Positions 21,398 through 23,794 of a stretch of 23,794 bases of DNA are shown piece after piece. Position 1 is the stretch's first letter, and the number at the start of each line of letters is the position of its first letter. The stretch comes from Candidatus Methanophagales archaeon ANME-1-THS (GTDB taxonomy: Archaea; Halobacteriota; Syntropharchaeia; Alkanophagales; Methanospirareceae): contig RXIE01000169.1 in NCBI GenBank assembly GCA_004212135.1, positions 1 through 23,794 of the forward strand. Direction: 5' to 3'. A program made the position numbers and the translations under genes. Under the pieces are notes generated by a model. It was not told the DNA's origin. It ran no database searches and was given only the letters and a program-made list of their open reading frames with translations.

Positions 21398-22676
21398 TTC
21401 GCCGACCTCCCTTCAGATCCTCGAGTGCGATATTGACCACCCTCGTCATGTGCATGTCAGGTCCATGGACTTCCATATCGAGCCCTAACCTCCGGCCCGC
21501 TTCACGAATCTTTGCCAGCCCGATCTCATAATTTGGCCCTCCGCGACGGACGTAGATCTTGGCACCGTGTTCTTTAAGCTTCTCGGCATAATCTTCAAGT
21601 GCGTAGATTATGCCGTCAAAGGTCTTCGCCACGTCCGTGAAGTTCGCTATGCCACCGCCGATAATAAGGACTTTGCAGCCCTCTGACTTCTCCCGGGTCA
21701 TCAAATCGAGCAAGGTCTTTGCATATTCATACGTCTCGTCAGTACTGGGATCACCGCTATACTCGCCGTAGTTTGCCAGCTCGTCACCGAATCCAAGGTC
21801 AACCACCGTATCCGCATAGATCACACTCGCTCCACCTCCCGCCACCATTGTCCATACTTTACCTTTGGGATTGAGTATCGTGAGTTTCAGGGACGCACCG
21901 CTCTTCTCATCCAGTTCCTTGATGTAATGCTCTTCGGGCCTCAACTCACGGCCGAACGGGACAGGGAACTCTACATCGCCCCATGCCTCTGCGCAGAGAA
22001 AATGAGCGGTATCATCCAACCGAGCCACGGTATCGATCGGGAAGAATGCACTGCCCTTAAAGGTGAAAGGGTTGTACTCCAGGTACCCGAAGTGTAATTC
22101 GCGATAGAAGCGGAAGAGCGTGGTAATGAGGTTTTTGAGAGTCCCTCGCTCCTTCGCACCCATCCCATTCAAGAGGGGCGCGAGATCAATATCCTCGATC
22201 TTTGCATCGAGAGGGACCGTGAGATTGGTGACTTTATCCCAGTTTGCCTCTATCTCCATGCCGCCTGCTGGTGAGAAATGGATATAATCGCCCTCACGAT
22301 ACCCGGTGAAGGCCAGATAATACTCATTGTCAACCTCTACATACGGCTGAACGAGGAAGTGCGTCAATTTTCCACTGGTCTTCCCCACCGTCACGGTCTT
22401 ATACATCTTCTCCACTATCCACTCCTTAGCCTCGCTGTACGAAACATTCACCAATAAGAGCCCGTGCTTACCGCGCTTCCCAAAAAGTTGGTCGGGCTTT
22501 ACCGTTAGTTTCTCAGTCTTCAGCCATGGCTTCTCTGCACTCAGAGCTTCTAAGCTCGCATCAGGTGTGACCAGAGCGACCCGACCATCGTACGTAATCG
22601 TTCCGTTCGAGAACCGCTCGATATGCGTTGCTAATATCCGCTTGGCATCATATTCGCGTATACCCCTTTGTGCCAT
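21390..22676 (-). CDS. aclB: ATP-citrate lyase, AclB subunit
   Basis: A 428-residue subunit matching the N-terminal half of animal ATP-citrate lyase and bacterial AclB (about 398 residues). It has the ATP-grasp fold of succinyl-CoA synthetase beta: TPDASLEAL, LTVKPDQLFGKRGKHGLL (nucleotide-binding Lys), TVGKTSGKL, REGDYIHF, and the second domain with MVAGGGASVIYADTV, GELANYGEYSGDPS-like residues and IIGGGIANFTDVA. It forms citryl-phosphate chemistry together with the AclA His. The ATG at 22676 is 12 nt after the acn stop, with GGAGGAGGT between them, and its stop overlaps the aclA start. It is 30 residues longer than the Chlorobium protein, mainly within the middle of the chain by eye. Confidence 0.95.
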   Translation of the reverse strand: MAQRGIREYDAKRILATHIERFSNGTITYDGRVALVTPDASLEALSAEKPWLKTEKLTVKPDQLFGKRGKHGLLLVNVSYSEAKEWIVEKMYKTVTVGKTSGKLTHFLVQPYVEVDNEYYLAFTGYREGDYIHFSPAGGMEIEANWDKVTNLTVPLDAKIEDIDLAPLLNGMGAKERGTLKNLITTLFRFYRELHFGYLEYNPFTFKGSAFFPIDTVARLDDTAHFLCAEAWGDVEFPVPFGRELRPEEHYIKELDEKSGASLKLTILNPKGKVWTMVAGGGASVIYADTVVDLGFGDELANYGEYSGDPSTDETYEYAKTLLDLMTREKSEGCKVLIIGGGIANFTDVAKTFDGIIYALEDYAEKLKEHGAKIYVRRGGPNYEIGLAKIREAGRRLGLDMEVHGPDMHMTRVVNIALEDLKGGRRNG

Positions 22677-22688
22677 TTTTACCTCCTC

Positions 22689-23794
22689 CTATCTCTTCTC
22701 TACCTTTGCCTTCACCCACGGCAGTTTACCTCCCGTCTTCAGTATCTCAGCATCAAGGTGTGAAAGTGGATGGGCAAGTTTCATGTCCGTACCCCGGGTT
22801 AGATTCCGGAGTCTTACTTCATCCCGCAATCCACCAATAACCACCCCGAGCTTGTCCCCTACCGCTATGGCATTGTAATCCGCAGGGTCTGTAAAGGTCA
22901 GCGGCACGATCCCGAAGTTGATCAAGTTCGCCAGATGGATGCGAGCGAAGGACTTGACGATGACCGCCCTGACGCCTAAATACTTCGGTGCAAGTGCGGC
23001 ATGCTCTCTGCTCGATCCCTGGCCGTAGTTCTCACCCCCGATGATAAATCCACCGCCCTTTGCCAGAGCCCGCACGGGAAAATCAGGATCGAGTGCCTCG
23101 AAGACATACTTCGAGATCGCGGGTACATTGCTCCTCAGAGGAAGGATTTTTGCCCCTGCCGGCATGATATGATCCGTGGTGATATTATCCCCCACCTTGA
23201 TGAGTACCTCGCCTTCCAGGATATCGGGCAATGGCGGGAACTGAGGGAGCGGCTTGATGTTTGGGCCCCGGATGATCTCCACCCTGGCAGCCTCTTCTGG
23301 AGGAAGCGGAGGGATGATCAGATTGTCATTGACGATAAACCGCTGCGGCATCTCGATCGATGGATACGCTCCGAGATCCCGGGGATCGGTCAGCACGCCC
23401 TTGATTGCCGTGGCTGCCGCGACCTCTGGACTCACGAGGAGTACCTGTGCGTCCTTTGTTCCACTCCTGCCCTCAAAGTTTCGGTTAAAGGTCCGTACCG
23501 AAGTGCCATGAGAGGGTGGTGCGGCTCCCATGCCGATACATGGACCACAGGCATTTTCCAGTACCCGGGCACCCGCGGCGACGAGATACCGCATCTCACC
23601 GCTCTCAATGAGGTGCTCCACCACCTGCCTCGAGCCGGGATTGATCGTGAGATGCAGGTTATCCGCGGCAGTATGCCCCTTCAGTATGTGCGCGACTATT
23701 TTGAGATCGCGGAGTGAGGAATTGGTGCATGAGCCTATAGCTACCTGGTGCACCTCCATACCTGCTAGCTCTCGCACCGGCTTAACGTTACCCG
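22689..23794 (-). CDS. acn: aconitate hydratase, C-terminal part (window edge)
   Basis: The open frame continues through the window end, so the start and roughly half of the protein lie outside. The visible 367 or so residues include the 4Fe-4S ligands GSCTNSS and ENACGPCIGMG, the FNRNFEGRSG loop, a linker (RVEIIRGPNIKPLPQFPPLP), and the swivel domain with DNITTDHIMPAGAKILPLRSN in parts and GGENYGQGSSREHAALAP. This is aconitase of the AcnA/mitochondrial-related type with a single fused chain, not the split LeuC/LeuD form. It isomerises citrate and isocitrate. Being first in the operon with ATP-citrate lyase and isocitrate dehydrogenase links the three steps. Stop TAG at 22689-22691. Confidence 0.95.
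   Translation of the reverse strand, partial: GNVKPVRELAGMEVHQVAIGSCTNSSLRDLKIVAHILKGHTAADNLHLTINPGSRQVVEHLIESGEMRYLVAAGARVLENACGPCIGMGAAPPSHGTSVRTFNRNFEGRSGTKDAQVLLVSPEVAAATAIKGVLTDPRDLGAYPSIEMPQRFIVNDNLIIPPLPPEEAARVEIIRGPNIKPLPQFPPLPDILEGEVLIKVGDNITTDHIMPAGAKILPLRSNVPAISKYVFEALDPDFPVRALAKGGGFIIGGENYGQGSSREHAALAPKYLGVRAVIVKSFARIHLANLINFGIVPLTFTDPADYNAIAVGDKLGVVIGGLRDEVRLRNLTRGTDMKLAHPLSHLDAEILKTGGKLPWVKAKVEKR

Noticed and set aside
1..23794. CRISPR arrays, insertion sequences, integrases or attachment sites
   Set aside because: No regularly spaced long repeats, transposase motifs or terminal inverted repeats were seen; the only arrays are the two 3x11-bp sets, which are too short for CRISPR.

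Overview
The window looks like chromosomal DNA from a euryarchaeon with a C1 (methanogenic, methanotrophic or alkanotrophic) metabolism. The evidence is a formylmethanofuran:tetrahydromethanopterin formyltransferase (Ftr), a CetZ-type tubulin homologue, a stand-alone Lrp/AsnC RAM protein, a CooT-like protein, a tRNA-Asn gene without an encoded CCA, archaeal TATA boxes (for example TTTTAAGTAT) and strong GGAGGT ribosome sites. An ANME-1 (Methanophagales) or related Syntropharchaeia-type genome would fit, but lineage is inferred from gene content only.

Layout. 1-3112: a small winged-helix protein (-), then a lipoprotein-like OB-fold protein, a spore-photolyase-like radical SAM protein and an 8-TM nucleoside-recognition (Gate) protein on +. 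3250-4112: a decayed subtilisin-like protease (-) with the catalytic Asp region missing, an in-frame TAG and an internal deletion. 4322-6050: RAM-domain protein, a 47-aa OB-like small ORF, tRNA-Asn and ftr, all on -. 6060-6590: no convincing protein gene, but a TATA box is positioned to start a transcript at the foot of an 11-bp closing stem (candidate structured RNA, 6286-6373). 6592-7573: a NucS-like PD-(D/E)XK nuclease and a doubtful 74-aa ORF (-).

7892-14315 is a + strand regulatory and envelope region: a CBS-zinc ribbon protein; an ArsR-type regulator whose start lies just behind a palindrome; two tandemly duplicated 3-TM proteins, each followed by the same array of three direct repeats at exact 11-bp spacing; a frameshifted small secreted coiled-coil gene with a strong terminator; then a translationally coupled MacB-like export operon (38-aa leader ORF, ATPase, Cys-rich protein, CARDB-type exoprotein, permease). 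The repeats and shared TATA-like element suggest both duplicated units carry the same promoter architecture.

14357-18254: an HExxH peptidase (-) with an inverted repeat in its promoter, diverging from cooT-like, B3/4-domain and 33-aa CxxC ORFs that are linked by ATGA overlaps; then a two-TM K+ channel with a TrkA cytoplasmic domain, and cetZ.

18296-23794: a compact - strand operon in transcription order acn (cut by the window edge), aclB, aclA, icd. It encodes aconitase, both subunits of ATP-citrate lyase and a eukaryotic-type NADP isocitrate dehydrogenase, i.e. the acetyl-CoA/oxaloacetate-citrate-2-oxoglutarate arm of the TCA cycle. No separate citrate synthase is present in the window, so the lyase may either cleave citrate or run backwards to make it.
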